Assembly (NCBI GenBank): GCA_018435605.1
Contig: JAHDNF010000016.1
Span: forward strand, 1 to 64,000
Direction: 5' to 3'
Length of the DNA: 64,000 nt
Origin: a bacterium
GTDB taxonomy: Bacteria > Auribacterota > Auribacteria > Auribacterales > Auribacteraceae
The notes under the pieces are model-generated. The model was given only the letters and a program-made list of their open reading frames with translations. It did not search any database and was not told the origin of the DNA. This document shows, in pieces, positions 38,586 to 47,424 of this stretch. The translations under genes and the position numbers were made by a program. How positions within the stretch are numbered: position 1 is the first letter of the stretch; every line of letters begins with the position of its first letter.

Positions 38586-40610
38586 ATGTTAGAACCATTA
38601 CATTTATTAGACTGGCTGTTTATCGGGGCTTATTTTTGTATAACCCTCGGAATCGGCCTTTATTTTTCGCGCCGCATAAAAGAAGGCGGTACGTTGACCG
38701 ACTATTTCGTTGCCGGAAGAAAAATGACATGGTGGCTTGCGGGCACTTCGATAGTCGCCACGTCATTTGCCGCTGATACTCCATTGGTTATAGCGGGATG
38801 GATGAGAAAGATAGGATTACAGCAGAATTGGTTTTGGTGGGGCGGTATTATGGGAATGATGCTGTGCACCTTTTTCTACGCGCGTTTATGGCGCAGGGCG
38901 CGAATAATTACCGACGTGGAATTTGTGGAACTTCGATACACAGGTAAACCGGCCGCAATTCTTAGGGGATTTCATGCATCTTATCGCGCATTGATACAAA
39001 ACACATTGGTTTTGGCTTGGGTAACTCTTGCGGCAACAAAAATAATGGAAGTGGTTTTAGATCTTCCCACTTTACTGATATTCAAGAATTTAAACTTCAA
39101 ATTGATCGCATCGGGTTCCAATGTAGTTGAGTGGCTAACGGCAAATGGAATCGATCCGCAAACTTTGCTTTTGTCAGTAGACGAAAAACTTTTCGGCGTT
39201 ATTCTGTGCGTGGTGACTACTGTTTCTTATTGTACGTTTTCAGGATTATGGGGAGTTGTCGCTACTGATTTTTTTCAGTTTTTCTGCGCTATGTTCGGAT
39301 GTGTAGTTTTAGCAATTATTGTGTTGCTTGAAGCGGGTGGTCCCGGTCAAATGGTGGAACTGGCTAAAGAAGCTGTAAACAGCGGTGTTGTAAATAACGG
39401 TATAACAGCGAACGGGCCTATACCTGTGGTAAACGCTAACTCCATTTTTTCGTTTGTACCGCCTCATTTCAGCACTGAGGGCGGCCTTTTGGCAATATGG
39501 GCTTTTGTGGTGTTTATCGGATTGCAGTGGTGGGCAGGCGGAGAAGGCGGGGGGTTTCTGGCGCAACGGTTGTTTTCATGTAAAGATGAAAAACATTCAG
39601 TGGCGGCTATGCTGTGGTTTAATCTTGCAAATTACGTATTACGCCCATGGCCGTGGATTATTGTGGGTATAGGTTCTCTCTTTCTTATACCTGATGTCAC
39701 GCAATATGGCGCGCATTATGGCGAAGAATACGCATATGTCATTATGCTTATGAAATATCTGCCCGTCGGGTTCAAGGGAATTATGGTTGCTTCATTGATG
39801 GCGGCCTATATGTCGACGGTCAGCACTCACGTGAATTTCGGCGCTTCATATTTGATTAACGATCTTTATAAACGATTTATAATACGAAAAGCAACCCAGC
39901 GTCATTATGTACACATATCGCAGTTAGCAGTTATTTTCCTAACCATACTCGCAGGTGTGTTTGCTTATTATATGAACAGCATAGCCGGCGGATGGTTGAT
40001 ATTTTTTGAGTTGATGTCCGGAACAGGTTTTGTTGTATTACTGCGGTGGTATTGGTGGCGTGTCAGTCCGTGGTCTGAAATTGCCGCTATGGGTTCGTCC
40101 TTGCTTATGTATGCTCTATTGAACATATCCTCCATATCGATTCCGTTTACTGGCATTGAAATACCGATGCTCGGCGGTTTTTTCGGGGCAGGCAACCCTG
40201 AACTTTCGCAACAATTGTATCCGGTACGTTTTACTATCAACCTTTTGTTGAGTACCGCGATATGGATTACAGTAACTTTTCTTACAAAACCTGTAAACGA
40301 AGCTCATTTGATAAAATTCTACAAACGGGTTCGTCCGGCCGGATGGTGGAAAGATATTGCTATCAAGGCAGGTAATCCCGATCATTTACATGTGGGTACA
40401 CCGGAATGGATCGGTTGGGCTACAGGTGTTTTAGCGTTGTTTTCGATGATATTTTCCGTTGGAAAACTTTGTTTTGGGATGTACCTGCAGTCGGCAGTCT
40501 ATGCAGTTATCGCTACAATTTTTACCGTGGTGATGTTCAAGATGCTTTCTTTGATGGATTGGTCAAGTATGCCTAATTTCGCCAAAGAAGTTGAAGAAAA
40601 CGAAGACTAA
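38586..40610 (+). CDS. Sodium:solute symporter family protein
   Basis: The 674-residue protein is a sodium/solute symporter (SSS) relative with about 14 hydrophobic helices. Family landmarks include DYFVAGRKMTWWLAGTSIVATSFAADTPL near 40-68, where the Ser/Thr-rich unwound helix binds Na+, and MVASLMAAYMSTVSTHVNFGASYLINDLYKRF near 400. The pattern resembles the sugar/anion-type SSS members, but the substrate cannot be read from the sequence. Start ATG 38586 follows AAGGAGAT at 7 nt. A clear terminator ends the unit. It stands alone between polysaccharide genes and could import a sugar or organic acid. Confidence 0.9.
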   Translation: MLEPLHLLDWLFIGAYFCITLGIGLYFSRRIKEGGTLTDYFVAGRKMTWWLAGTSIVATSFAADTPLVIAGWMRKIGLQQNWFWWGGIMGMMLCTFFYARLWRRARIITDVEFVELRYTGKPAAILRGFHASYRALIQNTLVLAWVTLAATKIMEVVLDLPTLLIFKNLNFKLIASGSNVVEWLTANGIDPQTLLLSVDEKLFGVILCVVTTVSYCTFSGLWGVVATDFFQFFCAMFGCVVLAIIVLLEAGGPGQMVELAKEAVNSGVVNNGITANGPIPVVNANSIFSFVPPHFSTEGGLLAIWAFVVFIGLQWWAGGEGGGFLAQRLFSCKDEKHSVAAMLWFNLANYVLRPWPWIIVGIGSLFLIPDVTQYGAHYGEEYAYVIMLMKYLPVGFKGIMVASLMAAYMSTVSTHVNFGASYLINDLYKRFIIRKATQRHYVHISQLAVIFLTILAGVFAYYMNSIAGGWLIFFELMSGTGFVVLLRWYWWRVSPWSEIAAMGSSLLMYALLNISSISIPFTGIEIPMLGGFFGAGNPELSQQLYPVRFTINLLLSTAIWITVTFLTKPVNEAHLIKFYKRVRPAGWWKDIAIKAGNPDHLHVGTPEWIGWATGVLALFSMIFSVGKLCFGMYLQSAVYAVIATIFTVVMFKMLSLMDWSSMPNFAKEVEENED

Positions 40611-40641
40611 AATATAGCGTTTGGCGAGCAAATATACATAG

Positions 40642-40672
40642 AAAGCGCCGGAAACTCAACCGGCGCTTTTTT
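40642..40672 (+). terminator. Intrinsic terminator after the symporter gene
   Basis: AGCGCCGG (40644-40651), an 8-nt loop, CCGGCGCT (40660-40667), then a T-run. The stem is perfect, and flanking A and T residues lengthen it. It separates the symporter from the glycosyltransferase operon. Confidence 0.9.
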
Positions 40673-40764
40673 GTTTGCTCAAAAATATAGATACTTCTTG
40701 TACTTTACAGCGCTATAAAGTATAAATACCATAATTCACCAACACAACCACTGCTGAAGAGCGC

Positions 40765-42033
40765 ATGAATAACAAAATCGTTATTGTTAACAGATGGTAT
40801 TTCAAAGCATTCGGCCCGACGATCTATCTTTTCAATATAAGTAAGATGCTGGAAGCGGATGGATGCGAAGTCATTCCGTTTTCCGTCAACCGCCTTATGA
40901 ACAATCCGACCCCATATTCAAAATATTTTGTCGATCCTCCTTATGACGAAGCTATTCTGTTCTTCAACGACGCTAAAATATCCACATGGCAGAAATTGAA
41001 GGTATTTGCGAACTGTATTTATTCTTTCCAAGCAAAAGTGAAGATGGAGCGTTTGTTGGATGACGAAAAGGTCGATCTGGTGTATTTGCTTGCGATAACA
41101 AACGATATATCGCCCAGTATAATCTCAGCGTGCAAGAAACGCAATATCCCTGTGGTAATGCGTCTTTCGGATTTTTATCTTGTATGCGGAAATTACCATT
41201 TTATGCGGGACAACAAACTCTGTACCCTGTGTGTGGATAAAAACGTTATGCAGTGCGTCAAATATAAGTGCGTCAAGAATTCGTTATTGCCTAGCGCTAC
41301 CCGTGCTATTGCCATGACAATCCATAATATAATAAAAATATACGATTACGTAGACGCTTTTATATGTCCGTGTATGTTTATGAAAGAAGCTCTTGTAAAA
41401 GCAGGTTTTCCAGAGGATAAACTGCATCATGTGAACAGTTTTATCGACACGTCAATTGTTCAGCCTAAGTATGAATCGGGCGACTATGTTTTATATTTCG
41501 GCCGGTTTTCTCCGGAAAAAGGCATTGATTATTTGCTTACAGCTATATCGACACTTCCCAGATCGATTAAACTCCGTCTTGTCGGCAGTTCGAATGATAA
41601 TCCTTATTTTGAGGTGCTTAGAGCGATGGTTGTTGATTACGATTTAAGATTGGTAGAATTTTGTGATAGGGAAGATGGCGACGAGCTTATGAAGATGATT
41701 CAAGGTAGCAGATTTGTCGTCGTGCCGTCAGTCTGTGCTGACAATAGTCCTTTGAGTGTGATAGAATCAATGGCATGCGGCAAACCGGTAATCGGATCGG
41801 ATATTGGCGGAATATCGGAACAAATTATACACGGGAAGACAGGTTATCTTGTGCCTCCTGCAGATACGCAAGTATTGGCTGAACGTATAGCGGAATTATG
41901 GAATAATCAAACCCTTGTTGAAAATATGGGCAAGAACGCCCGAATTCACGTAGAAAAAAATTTTTCCGCCGATCAACATTTTGGCAAATTAAAATCTATT
42001 TTTACCGATTGTATAAATAAACACCTGACCTGA
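40765..42033 (+). CDS. Glycosyltransferase family 4
   Basis: The 422-residue protein has the GT-B fold of family 4. The N-terminal domain includes an unusual cysteine-rich stretch (CGNYHFMRDNKLCTLCVDKNVMQCVKYKC, about 140-170), also seen in some capsule glycosyltransferases. The C-terminal donor domain has YFGRFSPEKGIDYLL near 247, VPSVCADNSPLSVIESMACGKPVIGSDIGGISEQI near 315-350 with the E-x7-E-type motif, and HGKTGYLVPP. It would add a sugar to a lipid-linked repeat unit. It is first in a run with the polymerase, flippase and radical SAM genes, 22 bp before the polymerase gene. Confidence 0.9.
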   Translation: MNNKIVIVNRWYFKAFGPTIYLFNISKMLEADGCEVIPFSVNRLMNNPTPYSKYFVDPPYDEAILFFNDAKISTWQKLKVFANCIYSFQAKVKMERLLDDEKVDLVYLLAITNDISPSIISACKKRNIPVVMRLSDFYLVCGNYHFMRDNKLCTLCVDKNVMQCVKYKCVKNSLLPSATRAIAMTIHNIIKIYDYVDAFICPCMFMKEALVKAGFPEDKLHHVNSFIDTSIVQPKYESGDYVLYFGRFSPEKGIDYLLTAISTLPRSIKLRLVGSSNDNPYFEVLRAMVVDYDLRLVEFCDREDGDELMKMIQGSRFVVVPSVCADNSPLSVIESMACGKPVIGSDIGGISEQIIHGKTGYLVPPADTQVLAERIAELWNNQTLVENMGKNARIHVEKNFSADQHFGKLKSIFTDCINKHLT

Positions 42034-42055
42034 TAAGATAATTCGTGAGGTATGT

Positions 42056-43579
42056 ATGCATACAACTGCGGACTTGAGTTTCCAACGATTAAATAGAATA
42101 ATTTTTCCGGCTCTTATCCTCATGGTAGCCGTGTTATTGGGATTGATAAGCGCTAACACGCCTCTTTATTCGCTAGCATTGATAGTAGCGTTGCTTTACG
42201 GGTTATGCTTGTTCATAAAACCGATGTGGACATATTATCTGTTGTTTGTTGTGGTAGTAAATTTTTTCGGGTTTATCCCTGAGAGTTTTATGCAGGTTCC
42301 GGGTGCGTTTAAGTTGTATGACGTATGTCTTCTGTCACAGTTTGTTCCTCTTTTGATTGCAATTGCGTCCGACAGAAACGCTATGGAGCGTATAAAGAGC
42401 CCTTCGAACAAAGTATTGATATTTCTGATGTTTTTCATCCTCTTTGTTATTTTATATACTGTTTATGAATTTGAAGTTTCTTTTGCTCTGTCTACGCGAA
42501 TTCCTAGGAAATATTTGCTTTATATGTCGTTTTTTCTGTTTATGCATCTGATTAAAGATGAAAAAGAATTCAGAGGGTTTCTTAAGGTTTTCTTTGTATT
42601 GGCGGCTATTCAGGCGTCTTTAGTTATATTGCAAATTATTGCCGGTCCTAGTGTGAGTGTCATGCCCTTTTTGGCTATCCCTATTGAGTATCAATATTTA
42701 TCAGGGATGGTATTGCCCCGTATATATTTGCCGGGCGGTAGCCCTCTTATGTTTTTGGCGTTTGCCATTTCTTTTTGGTTATACATAACCGGCGAGAGAA
42801 AAGGTAGATTTGTGATGCTGGTAGTTCTGTTGGGGATGGGTGTGTTTTGCGAATTTTACCGTACAAAATGGGTTCGTGAACTAATAGTAATGACTGTTCC
42901 TTTTATTCTTGCAAAAAATACCGAGCGAAAAAAGCTGGTCATAATAATGATATCCATTGTCGCAACATGCGTTGTAGGTATCATTATAATGCACTTTATC
43001 GGATCCGGGATAATGGTAAAACTCGGAAATATTGTGGAACATTTTCATTCAGCGTATATCGATTTTATCAATAAGTCAGGAACGTTCAATTCCAGATTAC
43101 AGACGTCCAGCGTCAAATTGGCGTTTTTTTGGAAGCGTCCATGGTTGAATCTCGGATTTTTGCATCTTGACGCGGCAAGAGAATCCTCTAAAGCGGCGTT
43201 TATGGCAGGTATACGGGTAGAAAGTACGGATTGTGAAATAACAACGCTACTCACCACTATGGGGATTGTGGGCACAACGGTTTTTTTTGCTTTCGGGATT
43301 TATATGCTTGTACGCTGTGTTAAGGTTTTTAGGAAAGTGGACTCGATGTATTTCAGGGCTATTTTGCTTGCGATTTTCGGTCATCACGTAGCCGGACTCG
43401 CAACCTTCTACACTTATGGATTTTTGACACTTCAGTACAATATTCCGTTTATTGCCCTTGCCCTTGCAATGATAGAAAAAATTAACCAGATTCAGGATAA
43501 GTATGACATGGAAAAACAAGTTGTTGCCGATACTCAGGCAAAGGCGCGACCAAATACTCAGACTATCGTCGTAACATAA
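42056..43579 (+). CDS. O-antigen ligase/polymerase-like membrane protein
   Basis: The 507-residue protein has about 11-12 hydrophobic helices and a larger hydrophilic loop near 330-390 (IDFINKSGTFNSRLQTSS…), as in O-antigen ligase/Wzy-like polymerases. The loop has FNSRLQ and RPWLNLGFLH, resembling the R..W…P..G.G pattern of the family. It would join polysaccharide units on the periplasmic face. The C-terminal 30 residues are hydrophilic. It sits between a glycosyltransferase and a flippase, the usual context. Polymerase and ligase cannot be told apart here. Confidence 0.83.
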   Translation: MHTTADLSFQRLNRIIFPALILMVAVLLGLISANTPLYSLALIVALLYGLCLFIKPMWTYYLLFVVVVNFFGFIPESFMQVPGAFKLYDVCLLSQFVPLLIAIASDRNAMERIKSPSNKVLIFLMFFILFVILYTVYEFEVSFALSTRIPRKYLLYMSFFLFMHLIKDEKEFRGFLKVFFVLAAIQASLVILQIIAGPSVSVMPFLAIPIEYQYLSGMVLPRIYLPGGSPLMFLAFAISFWLYITGERKGRFVMLVVLLGMGVFCEFYRTKWVRELIVMTVPFILAKNTERKKLVIIMISIVATCVVGIIIMHFIGSGIMVKLGNIVEHFHSAYIDFINKSGTFNSRLQTSSVKLAFFWKRPWLNLGFLHLDAARESSKAAFMAGIRVESTDCEITTLLTTMGIVGTTVFFAFGIYMLVRCVKVFRKVDSMYFRAILLAIFGHHVAGLATFYTYGFLTLQYNIPFIALALAMIEKINQIQDKYDMEKQVVADTQAKARPNTQTIVVT

Positions 43580-43622
43580 GAAATTTTAACTGCACATCAC
43601 GTTCGGAGAAACAACAACCACA

Positions 43623-44876
43623 ATGGCTAATCCGGAATCTTCAGTTTCATCAAAGGATAAAAAAAATCTTGCGAAAAACGCTATTTCTCTTTTTTTCCTG
43701 CAAGGCTCCACTTATATATTGTCTTTAATTACAGTTCCTTACCTTTTTCAGACGCTGGGGGTAGAAAAATTTGGATTGGTCAATTTTTCTCTTTCAGTTG
43801 CCATGTTTTTCCTTATATTGAGCGATTATGGTTTCAATACTTCCGTCCCTCGTGAGATTTCAGTCAACCGAGACAATATTCACGCTGTGTCGAAGATTTT
43901 TTGTACGGTTATTTTTTTGAAAATGTTTCTGGTTGCGGTACTGTTTATTGTTTTTTTGGGCATTGTTTTTTTTGTTCCTCGGTTTACGCCGGATTATCCG
44001 GTGCATCTCCTTACATTCGGCGTAGTTTTCGGACAAGCATTGTTTCCGTTATGGTTTTTCCAAGGCATGGAAGAAATGCAGTATACTACTATTTTCAATA
44101 TTATGTCAAAAGTGCTGTTTACATTGCTTATTTTTGTATTTGTCCGCAATCCGTCCGATTATTTACTGGTTCCGATATTTACATCGCTGGGATTTATAAT
44201 GGGAGGGATTTTGAGCCAGTACATGGTTTTCACCAAGTTTAAAGTTAAACTGCTTTTGCCGGATTTTGGTTCTATCAAACACCATATATGCGATAGCTTT
44301 CATTTCTTTATAGCACAGTTGTCGTTTCATTTTTACGGTTTGGCAAATACGTTGGTACTAGGTTACTTTACCAATAATACCTTGGTTGGGTACTATACGG
44401 CGGCTGAAAAAATAATCAAGGCATTCAAATGTCTTATCAATCCGATAGCAAATACTATTTATCCTTATATGGCGAGAAAACAGAATATACTTCTTTTCAA
44501 GAAAGTTTTTTATGGCGCTTGTCTTGGCGGATTATTATTATGCCTGTTTTTTTTCTTTGGAAGTAATATTATCGCTCACGTTCTTTATAAACCGGATGAA
44601 ATGGTTACAGCCCGTCTGCTTAGGTTATTCTCTTTGCAGTTTTTGATATTATTTCCGTCCATTATGCTTGGCGTAGGTCTGCTTATACCCATGGGACGTT
44701 CAAATTACCAAAACATGAGTGTGATTATCGGAGCGGTTGTTCACATCATCGGGTTGATAATAATTGTGCCTATAATCAATCCATATCTTTTGATAATATT
44801 GACTTTAGTTACAGACGCAATTGTCTGTAGTATAAAAATATACGCTGTTCACAAATATCGTTTATGGAAGACATAA
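43623..44876 (+). CDS. Polysaccharide flippase (Wzx/RfbX family)
   Basis: The 417-residue protein is a Wzx-type lipid-linked oligosaccharide flippase with about 12 membrane helices. The N-terminus is typical: KNLAKNAISLFFLQGSTYILSLITVPYLFQTLGVEKFGLVNFSLSV, with later LSDYGFNTSVPREISVNRDN. A central EKIIKAFKCLINPIANTIYPYMAR segment matches the family. It would move undecaprenyl-linked repeat units across the inner membrane for the polymerase encoded just upstream. GGAG lies 15 nt before the start, a weak spacing. Confidence 0.9.
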   Translation: MANPESSVSSKDKKNLAKNAISLFFLQGSTYILSLITVPYLFQTLGVEKFGLVNFSLSVAMFFLILSDYGFNTSVPREISVNRDNIHAVSKIFCTVIFLKMFLVAVLFIVFLGIVFFVPRFTPDYPVHLLTFGVVFGQALFPLWFFQGMEEMQYTTIFNIMSKVLFTLLIFVFVRNPSDYLLVPIFTSLGFIMGGILSQYMVFTKFKVKLLLPDFGSIKHHICDSFHFFIAQLSFHFYGLANTLVLGYFTNNTLVGYYTAAEKIIKAFKCLINPIANTIYPYMARKQNILLFKKVFYGACLGGLLLCLFFFFGSNIIAHVLYKPDEMVTARLLRLFSLQFLILFPSIMLGVGLLIPMGRSNYQNMSVIIGAVVHIIGLIIIVPIINPYLLIILTLVTDAIVCSIKIYAVHKYRLWKT

Positions 44877-44909
44877 TTATTATAAGAATCTAATAATAAG
44901 GAGATCCGG

Positions 44910-45884
44910 ATGGAAGCTGTAATTGGAGTAACATATCGATGCAACGCCCGTTGCCATATGTGCAACACTTGGCAAACCACATCGGACAAACAAGAACTTA
45001 CGCCTCAGGAGTACGCAAAATTGCCGCCGCTTAAGATGGTAAACATCACCGGCGGAGAACCTTTTTTACGCAATGACTTGGCTGAAATTGTCGATATACT
45101 GAAACCTAAAACCGGCCGTATAATCATCAGCACCAATGGGTTTATGACCGACCGAATAGTTGCCCTTACAGAGAAATACCCTAATATCGGCATCAGGGTA
45201 AGCCTTGAAGGATTCTCAGCGACCAACGATGAGTTGCGCGGTATTAAACATGGATTTGATAAAGGACTTAAAACCATTGTTGAACTTAAACATCGAGGAA
45301 TGAAAGATATTGGGTTCGGCATCACTGTTTCAGATAAAAATGTACGTGATATGATGGATTTATACAAACTTGCCTGTGCCATGGGATTGGAATTCTCAAC
45401 CGCTATTGTTCATAACACCTATTATTTTCATAAGGATAACAACGTCATTACCAGTAAAAAAGAAATCGTCGACGAACTGGAAAAACTTAAAACCGAATTT
45501 TTCCGAACCAACAGACCGAAAAACTGGCTTAGGGCATACTTTATTGACGGGATGATAACCTACTTCATTAACGATGCGCCGCGACCGCTTCCATGTCTGG
45601 CAGGAACGGAAACTTTTTATCTTGACCCGTTCGGCGATTTGTATCCGTGTAATGCCATGAATAGTATTATGGGCAACATCCGCGAACAGTCGTTCGATGA
45701 GATATGGCAAAGCAAACGCGCTCAGAGTGTCCGCAAGTGCGTTCATAATTGCAAAGAGAAATGCTGGATGATCTGTACGGTGGCGCCGTCTATAAAAAAG
45801 GAAATAACTGTTCCTGTTAAATGGGTGGCGAAAAATATTCTTAAATATAAGTTTGGCGGTCGCAAAACATCGGATATTTCATAG
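44910..45884 (+). CDS. Radical SAM protein with SPASM-like C-terminus
   Basis: The radical SAM cluster motif CNARCHMC is at residues 11-18, so the protein starts directly with the domain. NITGGEPFLRND is the GGEP SAM-binding motif. The C-terminal part has CLAGTETFYLDPFGDLYPCNAMNSIMGNI, then CVHNCKEKCWMIC, a Cys-rich SPASM-like region that would hold extra Fe-S clusters. Such enzymes modify peptides or carry out oxidations and epimerisations. It is placed behind the flippase with AAGGAGAT before its ATG, so modification of an envelope sugar or peptide is possible but unproven. Confidence 0.88.
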   Translation: MEAVIGVTYRCNARCHMCNTWQTTSDKQELTPQEYAKLPPLKMVNITGGEPFLRNDLAEIVDILKPKTGRIIISTNGFMTDRIVALTEKYPNIGIRVSLEGFSATNDELRGIKHGFDKGLKTIVELKHRGMKDIGFGITVSDKNVRDMMDLYKLACAMGLEFSTAIVHNTYYFHKDNNVITSKKEIVDELEKLKTEFFRTNRPKNWLRAYFIDGMITYFINDAPRPLPCLAGTETFYLDPFGDLYPCNAMNSIMGNIREQSFDEIWQSKRAQSVRKCVHNCKEKCWMICTVAPSIKKEITVPVKWVAKNILKYKFGGRKTSDIS

Positions 45885-45973
45885 TGTTACGAAAGGAGAT
45901 TACCAAAGCAAGATTGTTTTAAGGCGAATGTTTTTCGGAAATCTGCCGATATTCATGAATGAAAAATTTTTTA

Positions 45974-46002
45974 TTGACATTACTTGGCTGATTATTTACT
46001 AT
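45974..46002 (+). promoter_or_regulatory. Promoter of the tRNA-Val/tRNA-Asp unit
   Basis: A perfect TTGACA (45974-45979), a 17-nt spacer and TACTAT (45997-46002) give a start near 46009, 28 nt before tRNA-Val. Confidence 0.8.
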
Positions 46003-46036
46003 ATTGCTTCGTTTCCCACATGATCTTTTTTATTTC

Positions 46037-46112
46037 GGGCGATTAGCTCAGCTGGGAGAGCACATGCCTTACAAGCATGGGGTCACAAGTTCAAATCTTG
46101 TATCGCCCACCA
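46037..46112 (+). tRNA. tRNA-Val (anticodon UAC)
   Basis: The acceptor is GGGCGAT/ATCGCCC. The anticodon stem CATGC/GCATG has loop CTTACAA (anticodon TAC). The T arm contains AAGTTCAAATCTT, and discriminator A plus CCA is encoded. It is followed after 24 bp by tRNA-Asp in the same transcript. Confidence 0.97.
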
Positions 46113-46136
46113 TATATTAATGAAGTTATATTGAGC

Positions 46137-46213
46137 GGGGGTGTAGTTCAATCGGTTAGAGCACTGCCCTGTCACGGCAGAAGTTGCGAGTTCGAATCTC
46201 GTCATCCCCGCCA
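46137..46213 (+). tRNA. tRNA-Asp (anticodon GUC)
   Basis: The acceptor is GGGGGTG/CATCCCC with one G-U pair. The anticodon stem CTGCC/GGCAG has loop CTGTCAC (anticodon GTC). The T arm is GCGAGTTCGAATCTCGT, with discriminator G and encoded CCA. A terminator follows 9 bp later. Confidence 0.97.
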
Positions 46214-46222
46214 TTACTTATT

Positions 46223-46259
46223 GGACTGTATTTCCTCAGAGATGCAGTCCTTTTTTTTT
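46223..46259 (+). terminator. Intrinsic terminator of the tRNA-Val/Asp unit
   Basis: GGACTGTATTTC (46223-46234), loop CTCA, and GAGATGCAGTCC (46239-46250) form a 12-bp stem with two G-U pairs. Nine T residues follow. Confidence 0.92.
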
Positions 46260-46426
46260 AGGACGTTTTTGTGTCGATTGGTTTGTTAAAGATAATGTCA
46301 CATCATTTCGGATATTTGGCGGTAAAACGACCGGAAAATTTCAGACTGTTCATATCTTTTTCTAAAATGTAGCGATTATAAAAGTCTTATGCTTCAATAC
46401 AACGATTGACAGATAATTTGTAGCTA

Positions 46427-46452
46427 AGCGAAAAATAAGGTTTCGCTTTTTT
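46427..46452 (+). terminator. Second terminator with no recognised gene before it
   Basis: AGCGAAA (46427-46433), loop AATAAGG and TTTCGCT (46441-46447) run into a T-tract. Between the tRNA terminator at 46259 and this site there is no credible gene. It may end a small RNA or act as a back-up terminator. Confidence 0.6.
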
Positions 46453-46453
46453 G

Positions 46454-46483
46454 TTGACAATTTGAGATATAAGTTCATATAAC
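46454..46483 (+). promoter_or_regulatory. Promoter of the lipoprotein gene, with a ~300-nt leader
   Basis: TTGACA (46454-46459), an 18-nt spacer and TATAAC (46478-46483) predict a start near 46490. The next recognised gene starts at 46794. The leader holds a 34-codon frame (46497-46601, starting MAIKLD) without a Shine-Dalgarno; I do not call it a gene. Confidence 0.65.
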
Positions 46484-46793
46484 ATAATGATGCTATATGG
46501 CGATTAAACTTGATTGTCCCTTAATTTTGTCCTTGAATTCTGTTAATGAATCTGTGGATAAATTCCTTTCCGAACCTGCAAATTCTTTGTGTGACATTTA
46601 GTGTCTTAGAAATGGATTTTTGATCGGCTCGGGTAAAGAAAACGATACGTTTTTGATAAAAGCATCCGGTTTTGTTTGCGCTAACCTGATCGTGTGTCGG
46701 CGCAGGGTTATGATAGCGGAAAGAAAAACGATTTCTGCGGAAAAAATATATTTTAACAATCCTAAAGGTAACATGTAAAAGGAGGATCTATCT

Positions 46794-47351
46794 GTGAAAC
46801 AAACTCCATTAAGAGCTCTGTTGGTGATTGCCCTGATTTGTATAGAAACTTTGAGCATAAGCGGTTGTGCGTCAAAAAACAAAAAAAAGGATGCCCCTGG
46901 CGGTATACCTTTGTCCAATCAGATCACTTTTAGCGACCTGCCGGTTCCGAAAGGTTTTCAACTGCTTAGAGATCAGTCGTATGCGTATAAAGACGGTCAG
47001 GCGCGTATCGCTTTGTTGCGTTACAAAGGTAAGGGCAAGATAGACGACGTGTCATGGTTTTATCAGCAGAACATGGCTGACTTTCAATGGAAAGATATAA
47101 ACATTATTGATTACGACAAGAATATCCAGCAGTTTGTCAAAGGCGATGAAAGCGCTTTGGTAACTATCGAAAAAGTCAACGATCCGTGGTTTTTTATTAT
47201 TCCATATCATAAAATTCTGATTACAATTCAGTTGTTGCCAAAACAACAACTTGATGCCGATGCCGGGGCGCCTATTGTTCCGCAGGCATATTCCGAGCCT
47301 GACAGGTATGAAGCCCCGTCACGCTCAATGTCGTTGCCGGTACTCAAGTGA
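46794..47351 (+). CDS. Small lipoprotein, function unknown
   Basis: The 185-residue protein starts with GTG, 7 nt behind GGAGGA. A lipoprotein signal peptide ends at the lipobox SISGC (Cys about residue 25). A lysine-rich linker (SKNKKKDAPG) precedes a compact domain (about 42-155). That domain begins ITFSDLPVPKGFQLLRDQSYAY and contains ALLRYKGKGKIDDVSWFYQQNM and SALVTIEKVNDPWFFI. The pattern suggests a mixed alpha/beta domain, but I do not recognise a named family. The tail is proline-rich. It ends 168 bp before the biosynthetic cluster and has its own promoter, so a functional link is unproven. Confidence 0.8.
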   Translation: MKQTPLRALLVIALICIETLSISGCASKNKKKDAPGGIPLSNQITFSDLPVPKGFQLLRDQSYAYKDGQARIALLRYKGKGKIDDVSWFYQQNMADFQWKDINIIDYDKNIQQFVKGDESALVTIEKVNDPWFFIIPYHKILITIQLLPKQQLDADAGAPIVPQAYSEPDRYEAPSRSMSLPVLK

Positions 47352-47385
47352 TATTGCCAGGATTTACGGCATGATTCGGCGATGG

Positions 47386-47402
47386 TTGCAGTCGACCTGC
47401 AA
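47386..47402 (+). repeat. Inverted repeat upstream of the cluster promoter
   Basis: TTGCAG-TCGAC-CTGCAA is a perfect 6-bp inverted repeat. Its right arm overlaps the first of the 14-bp tandem repeats. A dimeric regulator site is a plausible reading. Confidence 0.5.
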
Positions 47403-47423
47403 TATTATCCCTGCAATATTATC
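47396..47423 (+). repeat. Perfect tandem 14-bp direct repeat
   Basis: CCTGCAATATTATC occurs twice with no gap (47396-47409 and 47410-47423), ending one base before the -35 box at 47425. Tandem direct repeats in this position are typical activator sites. Confidence 0.65.
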
Positions 47424-47424
47424 A

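Noticed and set aside
46077-46289. 70-codon frame across tRNA-Val and tRNA-Asp
   Set aside because: It is a translation of two functional tRNAs and a terminator.
46497-46601. 34-codon gene in the lipoprotein leader
   Set aside because: There is no Shine-Dalgarno and no recognisable features; kept only as an observation.
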